A stretch of DNA of 64,000 nt from Arthrobacter pityocampae (GTDB lineage Bacteria; Actinomycetota; Actinomycetes; Actinomycetales; Micrococcaceae), in contig NZ_PRKW01000004.1 in assembly GCF_002927275.1 (NCBI RefSeq), forward strand, positions 248,001 to 312,000, given 5' to 3'. The notes under the pieces are model-generated. The model saw only the letters and a program-made list of their open reading frames with translations. It did no database searches and was not told the DNA's origin. Below are positions 17,779 to 26,365 of the stretch, in pieces (within the stretch, counting starts at the first letter, position 1; every line of letters starts with the position of its first letter). The position numbers and the translations under genes were made by a program.

Positions 17779-18761
17779 CGTCGGCCTCCCTGGCTTGCGA
17801 TGCGGCGGGTGATGAGGAAGTTTGCCAGCGCGATGACCACGATGATCAGGAACAGGAGCCAGGCGACCGCCGAGGCCCTGCCGAAGTTGCGTTGGCCCCA
17901 GCCGAGCTCCCAGATGTACATGGTGAGGGTCTGCCACTGCCGGTCGGCCCCGCCGAGTCCCGCCTGGTCGAAGACCCTGGCCTCGTCGAAGATCTGGAGG
18001 CCTCCGATGGTCGCCGTGATCACCACGAAGATGATCGTCGGCCGCAGCATCGGGACGGTGACGGAGAAGAACTGGCGGAGCCGCCCGGCGCCGTCGATGG
18101 TCGCCGCCTCGTAGACGTCCCGGGGGACGGCCTGCATGGCGGCGAGGAAGATCAGCGCGTTGTAGCCGGTCCAGCGGAAGTTGACCATTGTCGCGATGGC
18201 CGCGTGGCTCGCGAGGGAGTCGGAGTGCCAGCGGACCGGGTCCAGTCCGATCCCCGTCAACAGTTCGTTCACCAGGCCGGCCTGGTCGGCGAAGAGGTTG
18301 TTGAAGATCAGTCCGACGGCCACGGGGGCCACCACGAAGGGGACGAGGACGCCCATCCGCCAGAACGTCCTGGCCCGGAGGTTGGCATCCAGCACCGCCG
18401 CGATGGCGATGGCGATGACGACCTGCGGGACGGACGAGAGGAGGAAGATGCTGAACGTATTGCCTACCGCGTTCCAGAAGAACGGCTGCGCCAGGACGAA
18501 CTGGAAGTTCTCCAGTCCCGTGAAGGCGCCCTGTCCCCCGATGAGGTTCCAGTCGTGGAGCGAGACCCATGCGGTGTAGAGCAGGGGGAACAGGCCCGTG
18601 ACGGCGAACAGCAGGAAGAACGGGGAGATGTAGAGATACGGAGACAGCCTGACGTCCCACTTCGACACCTTTTGGGAGAAGGCCAGCCGCTTCACGCTCT
18701 TCTCGCGTGGCGCCTGCCCGTCCGTGGGGTGGGGGGATTGGACCCGGTCCGTGACAGCCAT
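17775..18761 (-). CDS. ABC sugar transporter permease (MalF-type)
   Basis: A 328-aa CUT1-family permease with six predicted transmembrane segments beginning at LYISPFFLLFAVTGLFPLLY. The EAA loop is YEAATIDGAGRLRQFFSVTV (about 220-240). It starts 2 nt after the stop of the binding-protein gene and overlaps the next permease gene. With that partner it forms the channel of the proposed beta-glucoside importer. Confidence 0.94.
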   Translation of the reverse strand: MAVTDRVQSPHPTDGQAPREKSVKRLAFSQKVSKWDVRLSPYLYISPFFLLFAVTGLFPLLYTAWVSLHDWNLIGGQGAFTGLENFQFVLAQPFFWNAVGNTFSIFLLSSVPQVVIAIAIAAVLDANLRARTFWRMGVLVPFVVAPVAVGLIFNNLFADQAGLVNELLTGIGLDPVRWHSDSLASHAAIATMVNFRWTGYNALIFLAAMQAVPRDVYEAATIDGAGRLRQFFSVTVPMLRPTIIFVVITATIGGLQIFDEARVFDQAGLGGADRQWQTLTMYIWELGWGQRNFGRASAVAWLLFLIIVVIALANFLITRRIASQGGRR

Positions 18762-18763
18762 GG

Positions 18764-20056
18764 TTACAGAGCGCCCACAGCGGTGACGAACTTGTCCCAG
18801 GAGGAGGCCGCGTCGTCGGTCTTGTCGACGTCCACGCGGGTCAGGGCCTGCTGCATCGCGTCGTTGATCGCGAAGTACTTGGGGCCCTTGAACGGCGTGA
18901 CGTCGACGGCGGCGGCCCGGCTGGCGAGGATCTCACCGGTGGGGGCGTCGTTGAAGAACGCGTTGGTCTGCCCCTGGAGCGTGTCGCTCTCGAGGGCGTC
19001 GACCTGGCTGGGGAAGGTGCCCTTGGATTCGAAGGCCTTGATCTGCTGCTCGGGGGCCGTCAGCCAGTCCGCGAGCTTCTTGGCCTCGGCCTGGTTGTCG
19101 CCCTGGGTGGGCACGGTCAGGTAGGACCCGCCCCAGTTGCCGCCGCCGCCGGGGAAGACATCGGCGATGTCCCAGCCCTCGATGCCCTCTGCGTTGCCCT
19201 CGATGACGCCGAGCATCCACCCCGGGCAGAGCTTGGTCGCGAAGGCGTCGGACTGGAAGCCGGCTACCCAGTCGTCCTCCCACTGTGTGAGGTGCGCGGA
19301 CAGGTCGTCATCCACGGAGGCCTGCAGGACCTGCTCGTAGATGTCCTTCACCTCGGCGTTCTCGGTGGCCATGACCGTGCCGTCGTTGTCCTCGTAGGCG
19401 TTCTGGACCTGGTTGATCATGCCCTGGTAGGTCGCTCCGGCGGAGTCGAACCAGGCCACGCCGTCGCTCGCCGCGACGAACTTCTTGCCGGCGTCGAAGT
19501 AGTCCTGCCAGGAGCCGTCGAGCATTTCGGCGACGGACTCGCGGTCGCTCGGGAGCCCGGCCTTCTCGAACAGGTCCGCGCGGTAGCAGACGCCCTGGGG
19601 CCCTGCATCCGTCCCGTAGCCGATGAGGGCGCCGTCCTTGGTGGTGGCGGCGGCGGTCTTCCAGTCCAGCCAGCGTCCCTCGACGGCGGGGTCGGAGAGG
19701 TCCGCGAACTGGTCCGGGTACTCGAGCAGCTCCGGCAGCCAGTCCACCTCGATACCCTCGATGTCGGAGAGGCCGGAGCCGGCCGCGAGCCGCGTGGTGA
19801 GGTTGTCGCGGGCCTCGTTGGAGGTCGCTGCTTTCTTGTGCTCGATGGTGACGTTCGGGTTGAGCTCCTCGTACTCGGTGAAGAGTTCCTCGTAGCCGAA
19901 TTCGTTGAACGTGCCGACCGAGAGGGTGACGTCCTCGGTGCCGGTCTCCCCCTCCACTCCGGGGTTTTCCTCGCCGCCCGACCCACAGGCGGTGAGGGTC
20001 AGGGCGAGGCAGGTGGCCGCGGCCGAAAGGGCGGTGATTCGTACTCGATTGCGCAC
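18764..20056 (-). CDS. ABC transporter sugar-binding lipoprotein
   Basis: A 430-aa extracellular solute-binding protein (family 1). A short signal peptide ends in the lipobox LTAC (LALTLTACGSGG), so it is lipid-anchored outside the membrane. SBP features include the substrate-cleft regions GTFNEFGYEELFTEYEE and GGNWGGSYLTVPTQG. The GTG start follows an AAGGAG ribosome site by 5 nt. It is the first gene of the operon SBP-permease-permease-GH1-LacI. Cello-oligosaccharide or beta-glucoside specificity is inferred from GH1 and the operators. Confidence 0.93.
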   Translation of the reverse strand: MRNRVRITALSAAATCLALTLTACGSGGEENPGVEGETGTEDVTLSVGTFNEFGYEELFTEYEELNPNVTIEHKKAATSNEARDNLTTRLAAGSGLSDIEGIEVDWLPELLEYPDQFADLSDPAVEGRWLDWKTAAATTKDGALIGYGTDAGPQGVCYRADLFEKAGLPSDRESVAEMLDGSWQDYFDAGKKFVAASDGVAWFDSAGATYQGMINQVQNAYEDNDGTVMATENAEVKDIYEQVLQASVDDDLSAHLTQWEDDWVAGFQSDAFATKLCPGWMLGVIEGNAEGIEGWDIADVFPGGGGNWGGSYLTVPTQGDNQAEAKKLADWLTAPEQQIKAFESKGTFPSQVDALESDTLQGQTNAFFNDAPTGEILASRAAAVDVTPFKGPKYFAINDAMQQALTRVDVDKTDDAASSWDKFVTAVGAL

Positions 20057-20283
20057 GGTGACTCCTTCGTCAACTCGGATCCCCCTGCGTTTGCAGCGGA
20101 TCCTGGAGGGAACTTCCTGATGGCACCCGCGCCCCCAGGGGACGTGGGCTGGAACGGTCGGCTGGTACATGTCCTTCAGGAGGTCGAAGGCGCCGACGGG
20201 CGCGGGAGCACATGGATGAGCTCGCCGCGGATGCGGGTGGTGGTAACGGCGGGGAGTGCGCCTCCCTCTGTGGGACGATCCCG

Positions 20284-20299
20284 GTGGGAGCGCTCTCAC
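20284..20299. promoter_or_regulatory. LacI-family (CelR-like) operator, downstream copy
   Basis: GTGGGAGCGCTCTCAC differs by one base from the perfect palindrome GTGGGAGCGCTCCCAC. The core TGGGAGCGCTCCCA is the known binding site of CelR, the cellobiose-responsive LacI-type repressor of actinobacteria. It lies downstream of the probable promoter, where binding would block elongation. Confidence 0.75.
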
Positions 20300-20334
20300 G
20301 CCGTGTCATCCATCGTGACTGTGACCTGTGACAC

Positions 20335-20340
20335 TGTCAA
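20335..20340 (-). promoter_or_regulatory. -35 element of the beta-glucoside operon
   Basis: A perfect TTGACA on the minus strand lies directly beside the upstream operator (20,341-20,356). The -10 is less clear; CACGAT (20,312-20,317), 17 nt away, is the best candidate. Both operators therefore flank the promoter. Confidence 0.5.
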
Positions 20341-20356
20341 GTGGGAGCGCTTCCAC
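20341..20356. promoter_or_regulatory. LacI-family (CelR-like) operator, upstream copy
   Basis: GTGGGAGCGCTTCCAC is again one base from the perfect palindrome. It is 57 bp (centre to centre) from the downstream copy, a spacing that would allow one repressor tetramer or two dimers to bridge the promoter. Confidence 0.75.
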
Positions 20357-20522
20357 CAGTCCGAGGGCGGGGGTGGGATCGACATCGTCGCAGGTCAGCG
20401 CGAGGTGCGCGACGCCGCCTTGACCGGATCGTTATGAAACGCGCCCGCCTTGGGCAGGGACCGGCCGGCGCTAGAGTGGCGGACAACCCATCACTCTGAC
20501 CCACCCACAGGAGCAGCACGCC

Positions 20523-20951
20523 GTGACGAACGAAGCCCTACCCCCCTGGACCATCACCCTCGGAGAGCTCGACGAGCGGATGGGCGTCGCCATCGTGGAA
20601 CAGTCGGTCGAGCGGGTCGTGGCGACCATGCCGGTCGAGGGGAACCGCCAGTCCTTCGGACTCCTCCACGGCGGAGCATCGCTCGCCGTCGGTGAGGCGG
20701 TAGGGTCCTGGGCCGCGGTGATCCACGCGTCCACCCTCGGCAGGACGGCGGTGGGCGTGGACGTATCCGCCACGCATCACCGGAGCGTGAGGGACGGTGT
20801 CGTCACCGTCACGGCGACGCCGATCCACCTCGGGCGCACCCTCACCACGCACGAGGTGCTGATCACCGACGACGCCGGACGGCGCCTGTGCACGCTCCGC
20901 ATCACCAACCTGCTCCTCGATCGGCCGATCCCCGGTACCGTGAGCCCATGA
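20523..20951 (+). CDS. Hotdog-fold thioesterase (PaaI/MenI-like)
   Basis: A 142-aa acyl-CoA thioesterase. The motif GLLHGGASLAVGEAVGS (about 40-56) is the hotdog helix with the conserved HGG and a catalytic acidic residue. Such proteins hydrolyse aromatic or DHNA-type acyl-CoAs; menaquinone genes lie 2.5 kb downstream, so a DHNA-CoA thioesterase role is possible but not shown. The start is GTG, and the stop overlaps the next gene (ATGA). Confidence 0.82.
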   Translation: MTNEALPPWTITLGELDERMGVAIVEQSVERVVATMPVEGNRQSFGLLHGGASLAVGEAVGSWAAVIHASTLGRTAVGVDVSATHHRSVRDGVVTVTATPIHLGRTLTTHEVLITDDAGRRLCTLRITNLLLDRPIPGTVSP

Positions 20952-21817
20952 ACCTCACGAAGCGCACCACCAGGACCAGGACGACGCGGCTCGCCGCCCT
21001 CGCCGCGGCGGCCACGGCTGCCCTGCTCGGGGGCGCCGCAGGCCCCGTCGCGGCCGCACCGCCGGCACCGCTGGCCCATGTGGCGCTCGGGGACTCGTAC
21101 GCCTCGGGGTTCGGCACCGGCTCCTACGTGAACGCGTGCGGCCAGTCTCCCCTCGGCCTGCCCGGCATCCTCGACTCGAAGAAACAGGTGGAGTTGGTGG
21201 CCGATGCCACCTGCGCCGGCGCCAAGGCCGCCAGCGAGGCGGGAGGAGCCCTGGACCTCCCGGAACAGGTGGCCCGCGTCACCGCCACCGGCGCCCTCTC
21301 CCCGTCCACGGACCTCGTGACCATCTCAGCGGGTGGCAACGACGCGGGCTTCGGGCAGGTCGCCGGAGTGTGCGCGACCCGTCCCACCGCGGACTGCGAG
21401 CAGTTCATCGCCGTCCAGAACGCCACGGCCCTTCCGGCGCTCGAGCGCACCCTCGATACGCTGTACAGCACGGTCGGTTCCGCGGCGCCCGGGGCAACCG
21501 TGGTGGTCACCGGCTATCCGCACCTGTTCTCCCCCGAGGCGGGGACGCCCGCGCTCCTGCCGGTCGCCTCGCAGATCGCGTTCAACGACGCGACCGACGC
21601 CGTGAACGCGGTGATCAGGGTCCGGGCCGAGGCTCACGGATTCACGTTCGTCGACCTCGTGCAGAAGTTCGAGGGTCACGGGCTCGGCTCCACGGATCCC
21701 TGGATCACCTTCCAGCCCGGTGCCGTCGACAATCTGCACCCGACGGCGGAGGGCTACCGGTCCGGCTACTTCCCCGCCGTGCGCAGCTCGGTGAACCTCG
21801 CCCAGCTGCAGCGCTAG
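20948..21817 (+). CDS. Secreted SGNH/GDSL hydrolase
   Basis: A 289-aa esterase/lipase-like enzyme. A cleavable signal peptide (about 1-38, ending VAAAPPA) is followed by the nucleophile in GDSYASG, block III GGND, and the C-terminal Asp/His dyad in DNLHPTAEGY. It resembles the single-domain secreted SGNH lipases of actinobacteria. The ATG overlaps the thioesterase stop. Its own stop (CTAG) overlaps the stop of the convergent phosphatase gene. Confidence 0.88.
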   Translation: MNLTKRTTRTRTTRLAALAAAATAALLGGAAGPVAAAPPAPLAHVALGDSYASGFGTGSYVNACGQSPLGLPGILDSKKQVELVADATCAGAKAASEAGGALDLPEQVARVTATGALSPSTDLVTISAGGNDAGFGQVAGVCATRPTADCEQFIAVQNATALPALERTLDTLYSTVGSAAPGATVVVTGYPHLFSPEAGTPALLPVASQIAFNDATDAVNAVIRVRAEAHGFTFVDLVQKFEGHGLGSTDPWITFQPGAVDNLHPTAEGYRSGYFPAVRSSVNLAQLQR

Positions 21818-22611
21818 AGGGGCCGGACGGGGCGCGTCAGGCGTGCCCTGAGACCGGCGAGCTCATCGGCGCTCAGGCCGGCGTCGCGGAGGTAGCGCGC
21901 TGCGTCGAGTGATGACAGCAGGTCCTCGAGCTGCGTCTGCGCCCGGGCGAGCCACACGGCGAGCTCGTCGTCCGTCCTCGGTGTCTCGTGCGGTGTCTCC
22001 TGGCCGCGGTACCGCTCGTTCATGGCGGTGACGGCCCGCGCGTAGTCGGCGCAGATCTCCGCGGTGCCGATCCCCGCCGCGCCGAGCAGCACCGCGACCA
22101 CGAGTCCCGTGCGGTCCCTCCCGGCGGCGCAGTGGAGCACCACGCCCCCGGCAGGTGCTGCCACGAACGCCTGGGCGATGCCGACGAATCGCTCCGGCCA
22201 CCGTCTGAGGTTCTCACCGTAGTGTTCCGGGGAACTGAGGTACGGGCCGCACAGTGCCCGGAACTCCTCGTCCGCCGGGTCCTCCGTCGGACGGTTGAGG
22301 AACACGAAGCGCTCGACGACGTCGCTCCCGACCTGCGGGTCCGTTGCCCGGCGCCCGACCTCCACGGGGGAACGGAGATCGATGACGGTCCGGACGCCCT
22401 GCCCCCACGCCTGGCGCCATCCCGCCTCCGTGAGCCACTCGCGGCGGCCCATCCGGTAGAGCCTGCCCGGCTGGACGGAGCCCCCGAGACCGCCGAGGTC
22501 CCGCGCGTTCACCGCACCGTCCCACAGGGCACCCGTCCGTCCGGAGGCGCTGGTGTCCGCTGCCGGGACATCAGGGGTGGCGTCGGGGCCGGCGAGCGGG
22601 GTGGCGTCCAT
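21814..22611 (-). CDS. Tyrosine-specific protein phosphatase
   Basis: A 265-aa protein with the PTP active-site loop HCAAGRDRTG (Cys and Arg as in CX5R) and the N-terminal NARDLGGL segment of the MptpB/PtpB-like dual-specificity group. It has no signal peptide. The start ATG at 22,611 lies 6 nt after TACGCT (22,618-22,623, minus strand), a -10-like hexamer positioned for a leaderless mRNA. It is divergent from the VOC gene, which has the same arrangement. Confidence 0.88.
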   Translation of the reverse strand: MDATPLAGPDATPDVPAADTSASGRTGALWDGAVNARDLGGLGGSVQPGRLYRMGRREWLTEAGWRQAWGQGVRTVIDLRSPVEVGRRATDPQVGSDVVERFVFLNRPTEDPADEEFRALCGPYLSSPEHYGENLRRWPERFVGIAQAFVAAPAGGVVLHCAAGRDRTGLVVAVLLGAAGIGTAEICADYARAVTAMNERYRGQETPHETPRTDDELAVWLARAQTQLEDLLSSLDAARYLRDAGLSADELAGLRARLTRPVRPL

Positions 22612-22617
22612 GGCCGA

Positions 22618-22623
22618 AGCGTA
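22618..22623 (-). promoter_or_regulatory. -10 hexamer for leaderless phosphatase transcript
   Basis: TACGCT ends exactly 6 nt before the phosphatase ATG, the spacing that puts the +1 at or near the start codon. No ribosome site is present. Confidence 0.45.
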
Positions 22624-22682
22624 GCAACGGGCGGACGGGCCCGCCGTCCGGCACGGCCCTTCCGCTTCCCCTCCGGAAGTCC

Positions 22683-22688
22683 TAGCCT
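22683..22688 (+). promoter_or_regulatory. -10 hexamer for leaderless VOC transcript
   Basis: TAGCCT ends 6 nt before the VOC start codon at 22,695, leaving no room for a leader or ribosome site. Confidence 0.45.
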
Positions 22689-22694
22689 TCCGTC

Positions 22695-23132
22695 ATGCCT
22701 TTCGCGATCCAGATCACCCTCGACTGCACGGACCCCCACGCCCAGGCGGACTGGTGGGCGGAGACACTCGGCTGGACCGTCGAACCGACCGACGAGGCGT
22801 TCATCGACCGGATGATCACGGCGGGGTACGCGCGGGAAACGGACGTCATCACGCGCAACGGGGCGCGCGTCTGGAAGGACGGCACCGCCATCTGCCGGGC
22901 GGACGACGTCGGCCGTCCGGGCCGCGAGCGGATCCTCTTCCAACCGGTGCCGGAACCGAAGACCGTCAAGAACCGCATGCACATCGACGTCGATCTGGAC
23001 GGCGCCGACCGCGACGCCCAGCGGGCGCGGCTCGAGGCACGGGGCGCGCGTTACGTGGAGCAGCACGCCCAGGGCCCGCACGCCTGGTACGTCATGCTCG
23101 ACCCGGAGGGCAACAAGTTCTGCATCGCCTGA
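22695..23132 (+). CDS. VOC-superfamily (glyoxalase-like) protein
   Basis: A 145-aa protein with two beta-alpha-beta-beta-beta modules of the vicinal-oxygen-chelate fold: QITLDCTDPHAQADWWAETLGW and HIDVDLDG to YVMLDPEGNKFCIA. The glyoxalase-like-domain group 6 is the closest match. The substrate is unknown. It has a leaderless-type promoter and stands alone between the phosphatase and menB. Confidence 0.78.
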   Translation: MPFAIQITLDCTDPHAQADWWAETLGWTVEPTDEAFIDRMITAGYARETDVITRNGARVWKDGTAICRADDVGRPGRERILFQPVPEPKTVKNRMHIDVDLDGADRDAQRARLEARGARYVEQHAQGPHAWYVMLDPEGNKFCIA

Positions 23133-23169
23133 CCGCGGGCACCGGGGCACGCGCCCGGGCCCGCGCCGC

Positions 23170-23175
23170 TAGACT
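23170..23175 (+). promoter_or_regulatory. -10 hexamer for leaderless menB transcript
   Basis: TAGACT is followed by exactly 6 nt and the GTG start of menB. The same TAGACT-N6-start arrangement occurs before the HAD-IB phosphatase gene (35,295-35,306). Confidence 0.5.
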
Positions 23176-23181
23176 CGACCG

Positions 23182-24129
23182 GTGACTTCAGAGCTCCCCG
23201 CCAAGGTATCCGACATCTTCGACCCCACCCGCTGGCGGGTCGTCACGGGCTTCGAGGACTTCACCGACCTCACCTACCACCGGCAGGTGGAACGCGACGG
23301 CGACGCCGTCCGCGACCTGCCCACGGTGCGGATCGCTTTCGACCGCCCCGAGGTGCGCAACGCGTTCCGCCCGGGGACCGTCGACGAGCTGTACCGCGCC
23401 CTCGACCACGCGCGGATGACGCCCGACGTCGCCACCGTGCTGCTCACCGGCAACGGGCCCAGCCCGCGCGACGGCGGCCACTCCTTCTGCTCGGGAGGCG
23501 ACCAGCGGATCCGGGGCCGCGACGGCTACCGGTACGCGGAGGGCGAGACGAAGGAGACGATCGACCCGGCGCGGGCCGGCCGCCTCCACATCCTCGAGGT
23601 ACAGCGCCTGATCCGCACCATGCCGAAGGTGGTCATCGCCGTCGTCAACGGGTGGGCCGCGGGCGGCGGGCACAGCCTGCACGTCGTCGCCGACCTGACG
23701 ATCGCGTCGGCGCAGCACGGCCGGTTCAAGCAGACGGACGCCACGGTGGGCAGCTTCGACGCCGGGTACGGGTCCGCCCTCCTGGCCCGCCAGATCGGAC
23801 AGAAGAAGGCGCGGGAGATCTTCTTCCTGGCCCGCGAGTATTCCGCACAGGACATGGTGGACATGGGCGCCGTCAACGAGGCCGTCGACCACGAGGAGCT
23901 CGAGGTGACCGCGCTCGCGTACGCCGCCGACATCGCCCGCCAAAGCCCACAGGCCCTCCGGATGCTGAAGTTCGCGTTCAACCTCGCCGACGACGGCCTC
24001 GCCGGCCAGCAGGTCTTCGCGGGCGAGGCGACCCGCCTCGCGTACATGACGGACGAGGCGGTGGAGGGCAAGGAGGCGTTCCTCGAGAAGCGCTCCCCGG
24101 ACTGGTCCTCATTCCCCTACTACTTCTAG
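23182..24129 (+). CDS. menB: 1,4-dihydroxy-2-naphthoyl-CoA synthase MenB
   Basis: A 315-aa crotonase-family enzyme that closes the second ring of menaquinone from succinylbenzoyl-CoA. Typical segments are GGHSFCSGGDQRIRG, NGWAAGGGHSLHVVADLTIA and the MenB-specific GSFDAGYGSALLARQIGQKKARE, given here as GSFDAGYGSALLARQIG. The C-terminal FLEKRSPDWSSFPYYF ending is conserved. It starts at GTG 23,182 without a ribosome site and is probably leaderless. menE follows after 8 nt. Confidence 0.97.
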   Translation: MTSELPAKVSDIFDPTRWRVVTGFEDFTDLTYHRQVERDGDAVRDLPTVRIAFDRPEVRNAFRPGTVDELYRALDHARMTPDVATVLLTGNGPSPRDGGHSFCSGGDQRIRGRDGYRYAEGETKETIDPARAGRLHILEVQRLIRTMPKVVIAVVNGWAAGGGHSLHVVADLTIASAQHGRFKQTDATVGSFDAGYGSALLARQIGQKKAREIFFLAREYSAQDMVDMGAVNEAVDHEELEVTALAYAADIARQSPQALRMLKFAFNLADDGLAGQQVFAGEATRLAYMTDEAVEGKEAFLEKRSPDWSSFPYYF

Positions 24130-24137
24130 GAGCAGCC

Positions 24138-25268
24138 GTGGAACTCCTCCCCGTGCACACCCCCGAGGGCTTCGACGCCCTCGGGCTGCTCAAGCCCCTC
24201 GCCGCCGCCCTCGCCGGCGAGGGTCCCGCCGTCGCCCCCCATGTGATGCCCGATCAGGTGTTCGGCGGGGAACTGCCCAATGACGAGATCGCGGCGATCA
24301 TCAGCACCTCGGGATCCACCGGGACCCCCAAGCAGACCATGCTCAGCGTGGACGCCCTCGCGGCCTCGGCGATGGGCACCGCGCTCGCCCTGCAGGCGGA
24401 GGGCCAGTGGCTCCTCACGCTGCCCGTGCACTACGTCGCGGGATTCCAGGTCCTCGTGCGCTCCCTGTACGCCGGGACGCAGCCCTGGGTCATGGACACC
24501 TCCGGGGGATTCACGCCCCAGGCGTTCACGGACGCCGCGGGCGAACTGACCGACCGCGTCCGCTTCACGTCCCTGGTGCCCACCCAGCTCCACCGGCTGC
24601 TGACCGATCCGACGCCGGAGACCTTGCGGCTCCTGCGCCGCTTCGACGCGATTCTCCTCGGAGGAGCGCCGGCCGGGGCGTCCCTGCGCTCCCTCGCCCG
24701 CAGTCAGGACCTGAAGATCGTCGAGACGTACGGCATGAGCGAGACCTGCGGCGGGTGCGTGTACGACGGCACACCGCTCGACGGCGTCGAGCTCCGCTCC
24801 GTGGAGGGCCGGTTGCGCATCGGCGGCGCCGTCCTCGCCGACGGCTACCTCGACGCGCCCGGCCTCACCGAGGAGCGATTCGTCTTCAACTCCGGTCAGC
24901 GTTGGTTCGTGACCGACGACGCCGGGGACGTGGCGACGGACGGTTCCGTGACCGTCCACGGCCGGCTCGACGACGTCATCATCACGGGGGCGCTGAAGGT
25001 CTCGGCCACGAGGGTCTCCGACGTCATCCAGGCGGTGCCCGGCGTCGAACAGGCCCTGGTGCTCGGGATCCGCAGCGAGGAGTGGGGCACGGCGGTGGCC
25101 GCCGCGATCGTCGGCGATGTCGACGCCGAGCTCATCCGGCAGGCGGTCCACGTGGAACTGGGGGCACACGCGGTCCCCAAGTCGATCGTCACCCTCGACG
25201 CCCTTCCCCTGCTGCCGGGCGGCAAGCCCGACCGCCGCACCATCCATACGCTCCTCGAACGCGCCTAG
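24138..25268 (+). CDS. menE: o-succinylbenzoate-CoA ligase MenE
   Basis: A 376-aa short ANL-superfamily ligase. The P-loop is STSGSTGTPKQT, motif A5 is YGMSETCGG, and the hinge/C-terminal domain is GRLDDVIITGALKVS; a C-terminal Lys in GGKPDRR is the expected acylation residue. It lacks the first 100-150 residues of longer acyl-CoA synthetases, as is normal for actinobacterial MenE. The GTG start follows a TAGGAG ribosome site that overlaps the menB stop. Confidence 0.92.
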   Translation: MELLPVHTPEGFDALGLLKPLAAALAGEGPAVAPHVMPDQVFGGELPNDEIAAIISTSGSTGTPKQTMLSVDALAASAMGTALALQAEGQWLLTLPVHYVAGFQVLVRSLYAGTQPWVMDTSGGFTPQAFTDAAGELTDRVRFTSLVPTQLHRLLTDPTPETLRLLRRFDAILLGGAPAGASLRSLARSQDLKIVETYGMSETCGGCVYDGTPLDGVELRSVEGRLRIGGAVLADGYLDAPGLTEERFVFNSGQRWFVTDDAGDVATDGSVTVHGRLDDVIITGALKVSATRVSDVIQAVPGVEQALVLGIRSEEWGTAVAAAIVGDVDAELIRQAVHVELGAHAVPKSIVTLDALPLLPGGKPDRRTIHTLLERA

Positions 25269-25314
25269 GCGCCCGCAGGCGCTCCCGCATCACCCGATCC
25301 CGAAGGACTGACCC

Positions 25315-26202
25315 GTGGCGACTGCCGCTCAGTGGCTCGAAGGAGCCCGCCCCCGCACACTGCCGATGGCGTTCGCCCCCGTGATCGTCGGCAGCGCCGC
25401 GGCCTTCGGCCTCGGAGCCTTCAAACCCCTCAACGCCGCGCTCGCGCTGATCGTCTCGGTGCTGCTGCAGGTCGGCGTGAACTATGCGAACGACTACTCG
25501 GACGGCATCCGCGGGACGGACGACGTCCGCGTGGGACCGCTCCGCCTGACCGGGTCGGGGGCCGCGCAACCCCGGCACGTGAAGTTCGCGGCCTTCGCGT
25601 GCTTCGGCGTGGCCATGCTCGCAGGGCTGGCCCTGATCCTGCTGTCGCAGGCGTCGCTGGTCCTGCTGCTCGTCGGCGTAGGCTGCATCGCGGCCGCATG
25701 GGGCTACACGGGCGGGAAGAACCCGTACGGCTACCTCGGGCTGGGCGACGTGTTCGTCTTCGTGTTCTTCGGGCTCGTCGCGACCCTCGGCACCACATTC
25801 ACGCAGGCGGGCCAGCTCAGCGCGGCCGCCTGGATCGGCGCGGTGAGCACCGGACTGATCGCCATGGCCCTGCTCATGGCCAACAACGTCCGGGACATCC
25901 CGACCGACACCGCCGTCGGGAAGAAGACCCTGGCCGTGAGGCTCGGCGACACGGCCGCGCGAATCAGCTACGTGATGATGCTGGCCGCCGCCGTCCTGCT
26001 GCCGCTGTTCCTGACCGGCGAGTACCCGTGGATGTTGCTCGTCCTGCTGCTCGTCCCGGCGGGCATCCTGCCGAGCCGGCTGATGCTCACCGGCACCGAG
26101 CGCATGACCCTGATCCCCGTCCTGAAGCAGACCGGGCTGATCAACCTGGCCTTCAGCATCCTGTTCGCGGCGGGCATCGTCCTCACCCGCACCCTCGCCT
26201 AG
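25315..26202 (+). CDS. menA: 1,4-dihydroxy-2-naphthoate polyprenyltransferase MenA
   Basis: A 295-aa integral-membrane UbiA-family prenyltransferase that attaches the isoprenoid tail to DHNA. The two Asp-rich motifs are NDYSDGIRGTDD (about 60) and NVRDIPTDTAVGKKTLAVRLG, given as DIPTDTAVGKK (about 190); eight or nine hydrophobic helices are visible. The GTG start has a GAAGGA ribosome site. It completes the menB-menE-menA operon. Confidence 0.95.
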   Translation: MATAAQWLEGARPRTLPMAFAPVIVGSAAAFGLGAFKPLNAALALIVSVLLQVGVNYANDYSDGIRGTDDVRVGPLRLTGSGAAQPRHVKFAAFACFGVAMLAGLALILLSQASLVLLLVGVGCIAAAWGYTGGKNPYGYLGLGDVFVFVFFGLVATLGTTFTQAGQLSAAAWIGAVSTGLIAMALLMANNVRDIPTDTAVGKKTLAVRLGDTAARISYVMMLAAAVLLPLFLTGEYPWMLLVLLLVPAGILPSRLMLTGTERMTLIPVLKQTGLINLAFSILFAAGIVLTRTLA

Positions 26203-26260
26203 CCACAGGCTACGGTGGGCCTCGTCATCGCGCAGGCCCTCGCCGGGGCTCCCGGCCGCG

Positions 26261-26365
26261 GCTGGCCTCAGGCGGCGTCGCGGCGGGGCTTGCGGTCGTG
26301 GCTTGCATCAGGCGTCGTCGCGGCGGGGCTGGCCTCAGGCGGCGTCGCGGCGGGGCTTGCGGTCG
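26261..26365. repeat. 38-bp perfect direct repeat at the 3' end of the DUF4229 gene
   Basis: Positions 26,261-26,298 and 26,328-26,365 are identical, with a degenerate third copy between them. The right-hand copy encodes the last residues (RKPRRDAA) of the DUF4229 gene; the left-hand copy lies after its stop. This looks like a local tandem duplication of the gene end. Confidence 0.85.

Larger units (their letters stand above)
20057..20522. promoter_or_regulatory. 466-bp divergent regulatory region
   Basis: No gene is recognisable. It contains the beta-glucoside operon promoter with two LacI-type palindromes (20,284-20,356) and must also hold the promoter of the plus-strand thioesterase gene. 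A long leader (20,057 to about 20,310) would precede the binding-protein gene; nothing riboswitch-like was recognised in it. Confidence 0.5.

Noticed and set aside
20057-20280. A riboswitch in the long leader of the sugar-binding protein gene
   Set aside because: No known riboswitch core or strong stem followed by a T-tract was recognised.
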